This document shows, piece after piece, positions 21,522-33,974 of a DNA stretch of 64,000 nucleotides (its first letter is position 1; every line of letters starts with the position of its first letter). Both the position numbers and the translations under genes were made by a program. The DNA comes from Saccopteryx bilineata. Its lineage: Eukaryota > Chordata > Mammalia > Chiroptera > Emballonuridae. The DNA lies in the NCBI RefSeq assembly GCF_036850765.1, contig NC_089492.1:103931022-103995021 (forward strand), read 5' to 3'. Below the pieces are notes generated by a model, which worked only from the letters and a program-made list of their open reading frames with translations, did not search any database and was not told where the DNA came from.

Positions 21522-22399
21522 CAGTAGCTCCTCCAATCCACAGCTTTGCTTCCAGCAGTTTCATTTACCTGCAGTCAACCATAGCCTGCAAATATGAAAT
21601 GGAAAATTCCAGAGCTAATTTATAAGTTTTATTTTTTTTATTTTTTATTTTTATTTTTTTTTTGTATTTTTCTGAAGCTGGAAACAGGGAGAGACAGTCA
21701 GACAGACTGCTGCATGCGCCCGACCGGGATCCACCCGGCACGCCCACCAGGGGCGATGCTCTGCCGCAACCAGAGCCACTCTAGCACCTGGGGCAGAGGC
21801 CAAGGAGCCATCCCCAGCGCCCGGGCCATCTCTGCTCCAATGGAGCCTTGGCTGCGGGAGGGGAAAAGAGAGACAGAGAGGAAGGAGGGGGGGGTGGAGA
21901 AGCAAATGGGCGCTTCTCCTATGTGCCCTGGCCGGGAATCGAACCCGGGTCCCCTACACGCCAGGCCGACGCTCTACCGCTGAGCCAACTGGCCAGGGCC
22001 TAATTTATAAGTTTTAAATGACACGTGGTCTGATTAGCATGAACCAACCATCCTGCTTCGTCCCACCCAGGACATGATCATCCCTTTGTTCAGCATATCC
22101 AGGCTTTATATGCTCCCTGCTCATTAATCACTTTGTAGCCCTCTCAGTCATCAGATTGTCCAGGTATCACAGTACTTGTATTCAAGTAATCCTTATATTA
22201 CTTAATAATGGCCCCAAAGGATGAGAGTAGCGATGTTGGCAATTCAGACATGCCCAAAGAGAAGTCACAACAGGCTTCCTTTAAGTGAAAAAGTGTGTAT
22301 GGGAAAAATTGTAGTGCATACAGGGTTTGGTACTGCCCATGGTTTCAGGCATCCACGGGGAATCTTGAAAAGCATCCCCTGTGATAAGAGGGACTACTG
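21522..22399 (+). mobile_element. Tigger1-like (pogo/Tc1-mariner) deletion derivative, split by a SINE
   Basis: Terminal CAGTAG...CTACTG repeats between TA dinucleotides (21520-21521, 22400-22401). Inside, 'ggccccaaaggatgagagta' near 22210 matches the transposase start region of Tigger1, which is cut off after about 30 codons by the internal deletion. Confidence 0.75.
21632..21999 (-). mobile_element. Type A SINE inside Tigger
   Basis: Perfect 17-bp duplication ctaatttataagtttta at 21615 and 22000. Full body and head in reverse. Confidence 0.92.
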
Positions 22400-22401
22400 T
22401 A

Positions 22402-24670
22402 ACCTGGACTCATACCTTTTATATGCTGCAAAGTGTCTCTGTCACTTGTCTTCCCTTCTTGCTTCCCATCCTGGGAGCTACGAGGGCAAGGTCTCCTGGG
22501 AGTGGGGGCCAGCCACCCTGGGCTTGTTCTGCGGTCTTGCAGCCGGACTGAGCTTTCAGCAGCCTATGGGAGTTTCAGCTGGACCCTGGCCACATTGCGC
22601 AGATTCTTGTTTTATCAGAGAAATTGCTGCTGCAGAGTGACTCTTGAGATCCTCAGCAGGGGCAGCGTGTAAGGCGATAGTACCTAAGTCAGGTGAGGGT
22701 GCCCAGGCTTTATACTCCTGGGTGGGTGAATGCTTGGATCAGTCTACACAATAAAATGCCAATGTGATGTCATTAAACATCATTTGAAGTGGGGACTTTA
22801 ATTTACTTGAGCAGATGTGTCAATGTAACTGTGAAAAAGAGAGATGCTAAAGCAGTGTTCCGTGGGTCCTGTCGCCGCCAACACCAACACAACAAAGAGC
22901 AACAAACCCACCAAGACAAGCACAGACACTACGCTTTTTAGCTCTGATCACTACACTGTGTCACTTTTCTAACTAGGCTTCTGTGGGATTTATGGTTTTG
23001 AGGATCATTTTCACGCACAGTTTATTTACCTCTCCTCCCAATTATCTATGAGACAGGTGCTATTATCCTCTTTTCAGCTGCACAATCTGAGCTTCTGAAA
23101 AGCATGGTCTAAGGCAAGACAGTGGGGGAGGTAGTGTCAGAATTCAGGTCAGTGACCCCACAGTGGCTGACCTCCCCTTGCAGGTGTCTCATCTCTGACA
23201 ACACTCTCCAGGGATAGCAGAAGCAGGGCTGTCCTGCAGGACAGGCTGGACAGACACCCCAGAAGGCCATGGGGTGCATTCCCCCTTCCCGGCATGTGCT
23301 CTGTCGGCTCTTTGGGAGAAAGGACGTGGGGGATCAGGATGGTCATCAAACTGGGGATGCTGCCCGTGGACTGGTGGTCTGGAGGCGGGGCCAGCAGGGA
23401 TGGGTCACTCCCTCTTCCTCTTCCCTACTGCTGTGATTCTGGAGGGCAGTAAAAGGATGTGTAACATCTTTCAAGTGTCTATTTCCCACCTCTGAAAGAA
23501 GTGAGGCTCCATCCACCCAGCTTCAACTCTCATAGCTGCTTCTGCCGCTGATGGGAGGACAGGGGTTCTTTCCCCCAAGGAGGCAGGAAGATGCCCCGTC
23601 ACTGCTCCCGGAAGCAGGAGACCCCTCAGATGTGCTGCTGAGGCCCCAGGGCCTGCCTTCTCTCAGCTCACAGTAGCAATGAAAGGCCAAGCAACATTCT
23701 AGAAACACCACCATCAATTTCACCTCTCCTTTTGGCCTGACTACTGTTTCAGAAGAAAGCAAAGACTGACCTTCACCCTGACCATGGACACACAGACATG
23801 CCAGCACTCCCCTTGTACCACCCAGTTCCACGCCCCTTCTCCTTGAACACTCACATGGTGCCTCAGGGATAAAGCTAGGCCAAAGGAGTTCTCTTTGCAT
23901 CAGTTCTTAGTAGAGTCTCAGCCAGTGCTTTAGCCAGGCGTCGTAACCTAGAGAAGCCCTGGCACCTTGGCATGGGGCCTCCCCCTTGTCAGCTCTGAGT
24001 GACAGGGACTGCTCACTGAGAAGGCAGCTGGGAAAGCCTTTCTCTTTCAAACCGCACCTTCCCAGGCTCTGGAAATGGCTAGAACCCTTGTTCCCAGTGC
24101 TCTCGCAAAAACACATCAGACCTGTGTACTTTCCTGCCTGCATAACTCACAGATTGCAAATGCTATAATTTCACGTGATTTGTTTTAAATGCCTTTTGTT
24201 GGCAGACATGGACCCAGCATGAGCACTCTGTAATTTTCCAGCTTCCTAAACAGCCCCCTGTGACTAACATGTACCGTGCATCAAACATAACCCACCTTTC
24301 TCCACCACGCAGACAACCCAATCACCCACTCACTCACTCACTCGCTCACAAGGTCTTCACCAGGGCCCTCCTGGGGCGTCCCTGGGCGGTCGTGTGGGGG
24401 ATACAGTTCTGCTCATGACAAACTATTGCACATCTCCAAGGCTACTATTCTTCCAACAACAGGGATGCTTTAAAGTGTGTACATCACATATCAATATATG
24501 GAAAAGTAAGACCCCAAATTTTGTCCAGAAAATCAGACTCCAAGGCAAATCTCCATAGGAGTTCTATTTTAGTGGTGGAAATACAGGGGTTTTTCTTTCA
24601 CTTCTTTGTGCTTCTCTTTTCAGATGTTCTATAATAAGCAGATATTATTTTAACGAATTAAAAACTTTGT
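22402..24670. other. Intronic stretch, no gene recognised
   Basis: A reverse MIR lies at about 23025-23155 ('gacaggtgctattatcctct'). The open frames at 22221-22640 and 23523-23900 show no domain and are judged fortuitous. Confidence 0.45.
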
Positions 24671-25007
24671 TTTTTTGTGGTTGTTTTTTTTTTTACAGAG
24701 ACAGAGAGAGAGAGTCAGAGAGAGGGATAGATAGGGACAGACAGATGGGAATGGAGAGAGATGAGAAGCATCAATCATTAGTTTTTCGTTGTGACACCTT
24801 AGTTGTTCATTGATTGCTTTCTCATATGTGCCTTGACCACGGGCCTTCAGCAGACCAAGTAACCCCTTGCTCGAGCCAGTGACCTTGGGTCCAAGCTGGT
24901 GATGAGCTTTTGCTCAAACCAGATGAGCCCACGCTCAAGCTGGTGACCTCGGCATCTCAAACCTGGGTCTTCCGCATCCCTATCCACTGTGCCACCACCT
25001 GGTCAGG
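24671..25007 (-). mobile_element. Type B SINE (reverse)
   Basis: T-rich start, 'gagagatgagaagcatcaat' and the end 'ccaccacctggtcagg', the inverse of the type B head. Confidence 0.85.
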
Positions 25008-25519
25008 CTCATTTCATCATTTTCTAAGGCAGGGTCTAACAGTCTGGTGGTGAGGGAAGTCATACACGTGAAGTCAGTTCATCATGAAACAAAGGAGGGT
25101 CAGCGAAGCCAAGTTATCAAGGTGGGCTCCACAGGAGAGGTGGCCCTTGAATGCTCTGTGGATTTTGGTTAAGTGAAGGGGAGAGGACCGGAGAGGGGAC
25201 CTGGGCAGGATAATGCTGTAGTAAAGACCCAGAGGTGCACGGTGCCAGGTTTTGTTTGACTAGAGCTGAGGTGCAGCAAGGCAGTGTTAACTACACTCAG
25301 GCTTGCAGAGACTGGACGCAGTCTGTGGAATCCTGGAGGGAACCAGGGAGGCCACTGCCAGAGGATGGATCCTTTGGGAGGCCAGGATACAGCGTGATGT
25401 CCTTCTCCAGTTCAGTCATTTACTAGGCATCTTTTGTCTCTAAATTTCTCATTATTCAGGCTGCACCAATTTTACCACAGAGCAAGATGGCAGGCTCGCT
25501 CTCTGGCTCTTCGATCTGA

Positions 25520-25655
25520 GAAAACCCTTCAACTTCTCTTTGCTTCAGTTAGCTCCTATGTAAAGCAAGGATATGAACTGTAGCCACTTTCACCAGATGG
25601 TGGTGAGGAGTAAATGAGACAGAGTGTGTCAAGTACTTTGCATGGGGCTGGGAAA
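25520..25655 (+). mobile_element. MIR fragment
   Basis: 'tgcttcagttagctcctatg', 'tggtggtgaggagtaaatga', 'tcaagtactttgcatgg' follow the MIR order. Confidence 0.6.
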
Positions 25656-25659
25656 TGTT

Positions 25660-26056
25660 GACCATTTGTCCTGCTAGAGAACAAGGAACAGAATTTCTAA
25701 AGATAGGGGGTAAGAAAGAATTGGAGAAGAGGAAGGTGGTAGAATAAAAATCCCAGGCTCAATTTTATGAAAATTCCTCTTTTCTTTGGGTAAACAATTT
25801 GCTCAGGAGGCCAGCTGGCATTAGCTATATACACTTTCTTGAAGAGGAACCTACCCCACATCCACCTCCCAGAGAGAGACCACTACAGACAGGGAAAAGC
25901 TGTAAGTGAAGCAAGCACTTCAGTGCCACAGAACAGCCCCTCCCCATGCAAAAACTGCCAGTGGCATCCCAGGGCCTAGCACTGGGGGGCCCAGGTATCT
26001 GACTTGTACTCCTACGACTCTGCAATTATTATGAAGGCGTCAGAATTTATTTGTTC
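25660..26056. other. Intronic stretch, no gene recognised
   Basis: No feature identified. Confidence 0.4.
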
Positions 26057-26409
26057 GCTGAATATGTTCTCAGCCATAATAACTTTCTCCTACGTGCTTG
26101 TGCTATTAGTTTCCAAGTATATGTAAATGTAAAACCATTAATGCATTTTAAAGTGGTATTGAATTAATTCAGAGGACTTTCTAGCAATATATATTTTCCC
26201 TATTAATGGATACTGAAAGTATATGTACCTTCTATCATATGGATTCTGTAAAAATATTCCTAGCATTTAAAGTGATCCTCAAGATGGGTACAAGATTTAT
26301 CAGGATGATCACTTAGTAAGTTATGTGGTGTCTAATCACAGAATGTATACCTGAAACTAATATAATATAGTGTGGCTATAAAGTTATTATGGCTGAGAAC
26401 ATATTCAGC
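26057..26409. repeat. Perfect 29-bp inverted repeat bracketing ~295 bp
   Basis: 26057-26085 (gctgaatatgttctc...) is the exact reverse complement of 26381-26409 (...gagaacatattcagc), all 29 positions. The right arm interrupts what looks like an L1 3' tail ('cctgaaactaatataatata'). Confidence 0.9.
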
Positions 26410-26520
26410 CAATATAACTTTAATTGAAAAATAAAGAATGATTTTAAAAAATTGAAAAAATAATTTAAAAAGCTAAACTTTTGTATAATCAAAAATAAAT
26501 AAAGTGATCCTAAGATTTTA
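26325..26520 (+). mobile_element. Probable L1 3' tail
   Basis: 'gtatacctgaaactaatata' followed by an A-rich end with AATAAAG is the usual terminus of L1MA-like elements. It is interrupted by the right arm of the inverted repeat. Confidence 0.45.
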
Positions 26521-26552
26521 TAAGGTAGATTTCTGGTTAAGATGATCATCTA

Positions 26553-26951
26553 GCCTGACCAGGCGATGGCGCAGTGGAGAGAGCCTTGGACTGGGATGCA
26601 GAGCACCCAGGTTTGAGACCCTGAGGTTGCAAACTTGAGCACGGGCTCACCAGCTTGAGTGCGGGGTTGCTGGCTTGAGCGTGGGATATAGACATGACCC
26701 CATGGTCGCTGACTTCGAGCCCAAAGGTTGCTGGCTTGAGCCCAAGGTTGCTGACTCGAGCAAGGGGTCACTCGTCTGCTGTAGCCCCCTGGTCAAGGCA
26801 CATATGAGAAAGAAATCAGTGAACAACTAAGGAGCCACAACGAAGACTTGATGTTTCTCATCTCTCTCCTTTCTTGTCTGTCTATCCCTATCTATCCCTC
26901 TCTCTGACTCCCTCTCTGTCTCTGTCAAAAAAAAAAAAAAAAAAAAAAAAA
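26553..26951 (+). mobile_element. Type B SINE
   Basis: Head gcctgaccaggcgatggc and a 24-base A tail. Duplication gatcatcta at 26544 and 26952. Confidence 0.9.
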
Positions 26952-27127
26952 GATCATCTAATCACCTGAATTTATTGGCTCTCCCTCCAAGACCCTATTA
27001 AAATTATGGTAATGGGATATAAGTGCGAACCAGCAGCAACAATGAGAACGGGGAGGGAGGTTTCCAGTGGATGAGGAATTTCAAGGTGTTTCTGGAAGGT
27101 GGACAGCAGGGGCAAGAGTGGTGACTG

Positions 27128-27469
27128 GGCCCTGGCTGGTTGGCTCAGCGGTAGAGCGTCGGCCTGGCGTGCGGGGGACCCAGATTCGATTCCCGGCCAG
27201 GGCACATAGGAGAAGCGCCCATTTGCTTCTCTACCCCCCCCCCCCCCCCTTCCTCTCTGTCTCTCTCTTCCCCTCCCGCAGCCAAGGCTCCATTGGAGTA
27301 AAGATGGCCCGGGTGCTGGGGATGGCTCCTTGGCCTCTGCCCCAGGCGCTAGAGTGGCTCTGGTCGAGGCAGAGCGTCGCCCCTGGTGGGCGTGCCGGGT
27401 GGATCCCGGTTGGGCGCATGCGGGAGTCTGTCTGACTCTCTCTCCCCCGTTTCCAACTTCAGAAAAATA

Positions 27470-27499
<30 letters not shown>
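27128..27499 (+). mobile_element. Type A SINE, young-looking
   Basis: Perfect 14-bp duplication aagagtggtgactg at 27114 and 27500, an uninterrupted ~30-A tail and box A (TGGCTCAGCGG) present. Box B carries a change (GATTCGATTCC). A 14-C run sits in the body near 27235-27249. Confidence 0.93.
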
Positions 27500-27504
<5 letters not shown>

Positions 27505-27819
27505 TGGTGACTGATGCAGCTCAGAGGTGACAGCTGGGGAGGGCAGGGGAGGAAGTGCCCACAGCACTCTGGGAAACACTGCAGGGATAAGGGCTGGCCA
27601 CTCACCCACTGACCTACAGAGAAACTTGAGTCTATAAGCCCCACCTATGCACACTGAGTTTCCATCCTGATTTTCTATTTTTAATTCTCAAATGTGAATA
27701 GACAGCCACAGTTCAGACATCTGAGGAAAGTCTGCAGCCTCTCTCTCAGTTCTCCTAGCTTGGTCACTCCTTCATCTTTCAGACACTAAGATTCAGCCTT
27801 CAGATCTCTTCTCTTCTGG

Positions 27820-28180
27820 GTCTCAGGATCACTCCATGGGATCGGCAATTCCAACTTGGCTGTACCTTGGAGTTGTCTGAGGAGTTTAACAAAGTAGCAA
27901 TTCCTAAGCCCCACCCCTAGAGAATATGATGCAATTGGGTGGTGGAGGGACAACCTAGGCATTAAGACTTTTTAAAACTCATATGGCCTGACCTGTGGTG
28001 GCGCAGTGGATCGAGTGTAGACTGGGAACGCTGAGGTCACTGGTTCAAAACCCTGGGCTTGCCTGGTCAAGGCACATATGGGAGTTGATGCTTCCTGCTC
28101 CTCTCTAAAATGAATATATTTTTTAAAAAGTCCTCAGGTAATTTAAATATGCAGCCAGGATTGAGAACCACTGCCCTAGC
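27820..28180 (-). mobile_element. MER5A-like element split by a SINE
   Basis: 'ggagtttaacaaagtagcaa', 'aagccccacccctagagaat', then after the SINE 'ggattgagaaccactg'. SINE at 27986-28129. Confidence 0.6.
27986..28129 (+). mobile_element. SINE with CCTGACCTGTGGTGG head
   Basis: Head gcctgacctgtggtggcgca, degenerate box B (ggttcaaaaccc), the end 'ctcctctctaaaatgaata' and a T/A tail. Confidence 0.8.
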
Positions 28181-28199
28181 TGATCTTTGGCAGGGCTTT

Positions 28200-28405
28200 A
28201 AATAACACTTATGAGTTATAATAACACTAATGCCTGCATATTAAAATTATTTGGAAAACTTTTTAAAATATCAGTTTCCAGTTCTGATCCCCAGAGATGC
28301 TAATTGAATGGACTTAGTATCAAGTCTGAACATTGAATTTCCCCCCCCTCTAAGTTTCTTAAGTGAGTTTATTACCACTGCAGCCAGGGTTAAGAACCAG
28401 TGGTC
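28200..28405. mobile_element. MER5A-like element
   Basis: 'gttctgatccccagagatgc' and 'agggttaagaaccagtgg' are MER5A-like words. Confidence 0.45.
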
Positions 28406-28657
28406 CATAGGCTAACAAGTTCCATGTTTGTATCTCAGCTCCAACCTCTCCCTAGAGTTCTAGACTTGCATCTCCAATCCAGCTGACATCCAACTTGAAG
28501 TCTAAGTGACATTTCAAGATTAATATTTTCAAAACTAAGTTCTTGAATTTCATCTTCCTCACAGCCACCCCCCTCCTTGATTCTACTATAGCCTTCCTCA
28601 TCTCAGTAAACGGCAAGTCCATCCTTCCAGTTGCTAAGGTTAAAAGTTTTAGAGCCC

Positions 28658-29029
28658 ACTTTTTTTTCTTTATTTTTTCTTTTTTTGGGGTATTTTTCTT
28701 AAGTGAGAAGTGGGGAGGCAGAGAGACAGACTCCTACATGTGCCCGACTGGGATCCACCTGGCATGCCCACTAGGGGGCGATGCTCTGCCCATCTGGGAC
28801 ATTGCTCTGTTGCAACTGAGGTGGATGCCACGGGGCCATCCTAGCACCCAAGCGAACTCTGCTCCAATGGAGCCTTGGCTGTGTGAGGGGAAGAGAGAGA
28901 CAGAGAGAAAGGAGAGGGGGGAGGGTGAAGAAGCAGATGGTTGCTTTTCCTGTGTGCCCTGCCAGGAATTGAACCCAGGACTTCCGCACACCGGGCCGAT
29001 GCTCTACCACTGAGCCAACTGGCCAAGGC
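28658..29029 (-). mobile_element. Type A SINE within L2
   Basis: T-rich start, full body, head ending ctggccaaggc. Duplication tagagccc at 28650 and 29030. Confidence 0.88.
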
Positions 29030-29149
29030 TAGAGCCCTTTTTGATAGTTTTTTTCCCCCACACCCTATATCTGATCCATTAGCAAATCCTCCCAATCGAT
29101 TTTCAAAACATCCAGAATCTAATCACTGACTTTTGCTTCAGGCCAGGAG

Positions 29150-30740
29150 GGAGTAGCTGAATCCAAACTTCCCTCCTACCATAAATAACTAGGAAACTAG
29201 ACAAAATCTACTAAACAATTATTTACAGACCCTGGAGCACAGGTAGTATAGGATTATGATTATTGAGAGAAAGGAAACAAGGTGAGACTTGATTGCCCTG
29301 GTTTTCTGCTGAGAGGCAATTTTCAGACAGCAATAGAGGTCTGAAACCAGAGTCCAGCAGTCTCACTGAATTGAGGAAACAGAGATTTAAGTTCAAGTAG
29401 GATGAGGCAGCTAAAACAAAGGCAGTAACTGGAGAGAAAGAAACTACCTAGAGAAAGAGCTCCATAAATTTGCATTAGGGGTTCCCTTGAATCTTTGGCC
29501 AAATAACAATCTGTGCAGGTATAGGGTAAAACTTCTCCAGACAAGAAAAACCACAACTTCCAGGAAAGAACAATGTATACCAGACAATTCCCAGAGCTCT
29601 CACAGATCCAGAATTACCCAAGTTCCCATCTGCCAGGGTGCTAAGGTTTCATTAAGTACACTGAATAGTAGAGACCCCAGAAAAGTTATGCCTCCATAAC
29701 GTGAGTAAACTAGTTCCAGAGAAAAGGCTCATTTAGATCTGCCTGTAAAAAGCCTAAAAACAAGTCTGGAAAATATCAGACTTATCTATAAGTAATCTAA
29801 CTCTCTGCCAGAACAAAGCCCAGTTCTTTTGAATGAAGTACAACATGATCAAGCATCAACAATGTAAAATTTACAATGTCTCTAATAAATTATCAGACAT
29901 GCAAAGAAGCAGAAAGATGTAGTCCACAAACAAGAGATTAAGTCAGTCAATAGAAACAGACCCAGAAATGCTAAAGATCAGGAAATTAACAACAAAGACA
30001 TTTAAACAGCTGTTACAAATATATTAAATATGCTCAAGGATATAAAGGAAAAGATAAACATAATGAGAGAAATGAACAAAATAAAAAACAACAAAGTGGA
30101 ACTTCTAGAGATTAAAATAAAATATCAGCAATTAAAATGTCATTGGATAGGATTAACAGTAGATTAGACACTGCAGGATTAAAAAAAAGATTTAACTTGA
30201 AGGCATAGCAATAGCAATCATCCAAAATAAAGCACAGAGAGGGAAAAATGTCTGGGAGTGAAAAAAAAGCAAGGAGAAGAGCATCAGTTACCTGTGAAAC
30301 AATATCAAGGGTCTGACATATGTGTAATTGAAGCCCATAAAAGAGATGGTGGAATAGCAATAAATAAATAAATGAATATATTGATCTATCTGTATAGATT
30401 ATCTATCTCTAAAAAATAATGGTTAAAAAATTTCCAAAGTTGATAACATTTATAAATACAGATCCAAGAAGTTCAGTAAGTCCCAAGTAGGATAAACACA
30501 AAGGAAATATCAAAAGCAAATTGCTAAAAATCAAGGATGAAGAAAAAATCTTAAAACCAGTCAGAGGGAAAGAAAAGCACATTATTTATATATAAACAAA
30601 GATAAAAATTACAGACTTCTTGTCAGAAACTATACAAGCCAAGGGGGAAAAAAATCTTAAAAATGCTGAAAGAAAAAAACAAAACAAAATAACACTTCAA
30701 TCTAGATTTCCACACTCAGTGAATATATTTTTTCTGAAGT
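29150..30740 (+). mobile_element. L1/HAL1-like segment within L2
   Basis: A-rich sense-strand text typical of an L1 ORF1 region ('gaacttctagagattaaaat', 'cttgtcagaaactatacaag'). All frames are broken. The ends are approximate. Confidence 0.55.
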
Positions 30741-31044
30741 ATATTCTGGAAGATACCACATCTCCCTGGCTCGGCCAATCACATCCTGGTTCAAGTCAAA
30801 GCTTTCCATGCTTCCACACTTGCTGCCCTACAGTTTTTTTTCTTGAACAGTAGACAGCGTAATCTTAAAATATAAGTCAGGTCATCTAACTCTTTTTTCT
30901 TTTCAAAACCCTCCAGAAGCTCCCCATTTTACTCAGAATAAAATCCAAAAGCCTGGCTATGAACCATAGACTCTATATCATCTAGTCCTTGGCTATTGTT
31001 CTGACTTCATATTCTAACACTCTCCTACTTGAGCTCCTCAAAAC

Positions 31045-31239
31045 CAGGGGTACTCAAACTTTTTACACAGAGTGCCAGTTCACTGTCCCCCAGACCATTG
31101 GAGGGCCACCACATACAGTGCTCCTCTCACTGACCACCAATGAAAGAGGTGCACCCCTTCCGGAAGTGCGGCAGGGGGCCGGATAAATGGCCTCAGGGGG
31201 CTGCATGTGGCTCGCGGGCCGTAGTTTGGGGACGCCTGC
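31045..31239 (-). mobile_element. hAT-like MITE, 195 bp, within L2
   Basis: Starts CAGGGGTACTCAAACT and ends ttggggacgcctg. It is a shorter, inverted relative of 56212-56578. 8-bp duplication ctcaaaac at 31037 and ctccaaac at 31240 (7 of 8). Confidence 0.8.
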
Positions 31240-31962
31240 TCCAAACACTACTGCAGCCACACTGGCCTCCTTGCTGCTCCTCCAACAAACCATGCAAGCT
31301 CCTGCTTAAGTCCTTGGCATTTGCTGGAATAATCTCCCTCCAGGTGGCCATGTCTTTGTTCACGAGTCATGTCATCAGAGATTGTTTTAGATCACCCTAT
31401 CAAAAATAGCACCCCCATTTCCATCACTCTCCATTCTCGTATCTTGCTTTTTTTGTGGTTGTTGTAGTTACCACCATCTGATGTTTGTTTGTTTATTAAC
31501 CATGTCCCCCAACTAGGATGTTAGCTCCATACAATGGGGATTTTGTCTACTTGTTCACTGTTGTATGTAGAATGTGAAACCAGAAACACACACACAATGT
31601 CCACACCTCCAGTTTTTCTGGAGCTGTCCAATTTTAGACTCCTTGATATAAAAAATTTTGGTGCCCTATGCTTAGTTCAAAGGGGCTGAGAGGAGCTCTA
31701 AATGACAAGTGTTACACTACAGTGGCACCGCTCTGGGGTTGGAAACCCTGGAAACATTACAAGGGAGAAGAGCTAAGATTTGCAGATGCTGGCTTATTTG
31801 ATCATATTACATAGATAAGGTGGGCCTTCCCCTGCAGAGTGTAAATCCCCTCTCTTCTTTCTTCTCTGCACTAAGAAGGGGGACAGGGTCAGAACTGGGA
31901 TGGAATTAATAAATATGCAGCTCTAAGCCTGCAACTTGTGTGCCCTTCAGCTTAAAACCACC

Positions 31963-31992
31963 AGATAGATAGATAGATAGATAGATAGATAG
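31963..31992 (+). repeat. (GATA)n microsatellite
   Basis: About seven uninterrupted GATA units. Confidence 0.95.
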
Positions 31993-31993
31993 T

Positions 31994-32219
31994 TTTTAAA
32001 AAAATTTTACTATTATTTTTATTATTTTTTTTTTAGAGAGGAGAGGGAGAGACAGAGAGAGAGAGAGAGAGAGAAGAGACAGAGAGAGAGAAGGGGGGGG
32101 AGGAGCTGGAAGCATCAACTCCCATATGTGCCTTTACCAGACAAGCCCAGGGTTTCGAACCGGCGACCTCAGCATTTCCAGGTCAACGCTTAATCCACTG
32201 TGCCACCACAGGTCAGGCC
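31994..32219 (-). mobile_element. SINE with CCTGACCTGTGGTGG head (reverse)
   Basis: T-rich start, GAGA-rich stretch, 'ggagctggaagcatcaactc', ending 'ccaccacaggtcaggc'. Confidence 0.85.
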
Positions 32220-32605
32220 TTTAAAGAAATTTTAAAGAAAAACATCAAAAAAGAAATAAAGCAGAGATTTCAGTTGGAGGCAAAGGTGATTCTAGGGACA
32301 AAGATGCCATGAATTCAGGTCACTTCTACACAGCAATCTCTGTTGCCTTCTTGTCACCCTCCCCTCTCCGTGCCTTTCTCATGTGCAGGACACAGGAGGC
32401 TGCCTTGGCAATCTCTGAGCAGGGAGAGGAGAAAAAAAGGCTTTATCCAGCCTGACTTCAGTCCCCTTCCTGAGCAGTTCCAGCCTCCTCAACCACCATT
32501 ATTATATGTATACACAAATCTCTGGGTACATTGTAGAGCTCCCCAGGCCCACAGTCAGCCCCTTTGCCTGGATCTTCATGTGTGGCCTGATATCAAGAAA
32601 TGGGG

Positions 32606-32779
32606 CCCTGGTCAACTAGTTCAGTTGGTTAGAGCTTCCTCCCAATATACCAAGTGGGTTGGATCCTGGTCAGGGCACATCAACCAATAAATGCATAAAT
32701 AAGTAGAACAACAAATAAATGTTCTTCTCCCCACCCCCCACCTTCTTCTCTTTCTAGAATCAATTTTAAGTTTTTTAAA
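32606..32779 (+). mobile_element. Older tRNA-derived SINE
   Basis: 'ccctggtcaactagttcagt' head, 'ggatcctggtcagggcacat', pyrimidine-rich body. Duplication aaatgggg at 32598 and 32780. Confidence 0.7.
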
Positions 32780-32829
32780 AAATGGGGCAGGAACAGAGAA
32801 CAAGAAAACCCAAGATTAGTGGAGGTCAT

Positions 32830-33559
32830 ACTGAGTCCTATTGAGGCTAATCACCAGATCCTGCCATTTGGCTCCTGAGAACAACTCTTGTGAGAACATC
32901 TCTCATGCTCCTTTCCAAAGGCCACAGGATCCCTGGCTCTTGCCCCTCTGCCCAATCACTCTGCATTATAAACAGTCAGCATCCTGGGTTGCCACATAAA
33001 CAGATGAACAAACACTTATTGACCCTCGGCCTATTATGTGAGGGTCCTCCCCATAACACTGTGAGGCAGACATTATTGTGAGAAAGTTATATATAGCTGC
33101 TAAGTCTAACATGCCAAATTCTACTCTTTGCTCCAAATGTGTACGCCAATAGCTATAAAATAAAAGTATAACTATCATAGCTCATGAGCCACTTAGAGCT
33201 CATGAAGAAACAACACACATTGGCAATCCTTTTGAATGAGTTTGGAATCACACCGCAGTTCAGAGCTGAATATACAAACTAAGGACACATTCCTCAAGGA
33301 TTTACCATTATAGAGACACGTAAGCTCTCCATAAAGTGGAGGGGACAGCTGGTTGTGGGCTGATTTAAATGTTCTAGGTGAACAGCCAAAACAAGGGATT
33401 TCACAATTATCTGATTGTTTCCAAGGAGTCTAGAGACCAACAATTTAAACTAACTAGATGCCTGATTTAACGATGTAACTATATGGTGACTAATCAGCCA
33501 GAACGCTCTCCTAAAACACTCATCATCACATTACACTCTGGCTCAAGCACATATAATAG
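32830..33559. other. Intronic stretch, no gene recognised
   Basis: A possible reverse MIR/L2 scrap lies at 33000-33075 ('caaacacttattgaccctcg'). Nothing else seen. Confidence 0.35.
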
Positions 33560-33824
33560 TTAAGCCTTATTGCTCCTAATGGCCAAGTCAAGACATTTCT
33601 GTCTGGCTTTCAAGGCCCTTCTATCTAACCTAAACCTACTAGAGCAGTTTTACCTGTCATTGTTCCTCAACATGCCTAAGGCAGGTTGCTCCTGACCTAG
33701 CTCTCACTGTTCCCTCAGGTCTACCTAGCCTGGAACGGAGAAGTGGCATCAGACACACTGCAATGAGCTCAGGGTCCAGTTTTGCCACTCACTTTGTAGC
33801 CTCCTCCAAATTATTTATTAATAA

Positions 33825-33970
33825 AACACTAGCTCACATTAGAGTGCTTATTAAACGCCAGGGCCAGACTAAGCACTTACATTAATTGTCTCATATAATT
33901 CTCCCAAAAACCGTGTGAAATAGGCAATATTATGATTCTCGCTTTATAGATGTTAATACTGAAGCTTTAG
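33825..33970 (-). mobile_element. MIR fragment (reverse)
   Basis: 'gagtgcttattaaacgccag', 'taattgtctcatataattct' follow the reverse MIR order. Confidence 0.6.
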
Positions 33971-33974
33971 AGAT

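Larger units (their letters stand above)
28410..31590 (+). mobile_element. Old L2 LINE split by three later insertions
   Basis: Collinear L2 pieces: about 28520-28657 ('gtccatccttccagttgcta'), 29038-29140 ('ccattagcaaatcctcccaa'), 30750-31044 ('aaaccctccagaagctcccc', 'actcagaataaaatccaaaa') and 31240-31590 ('gcagccacactggcctcctt', 'ttagctccatacaatgggga'). The gaps hold a SINE, an L1/HAL1-like segment and a hAT MITE. Confidence 0.7.
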
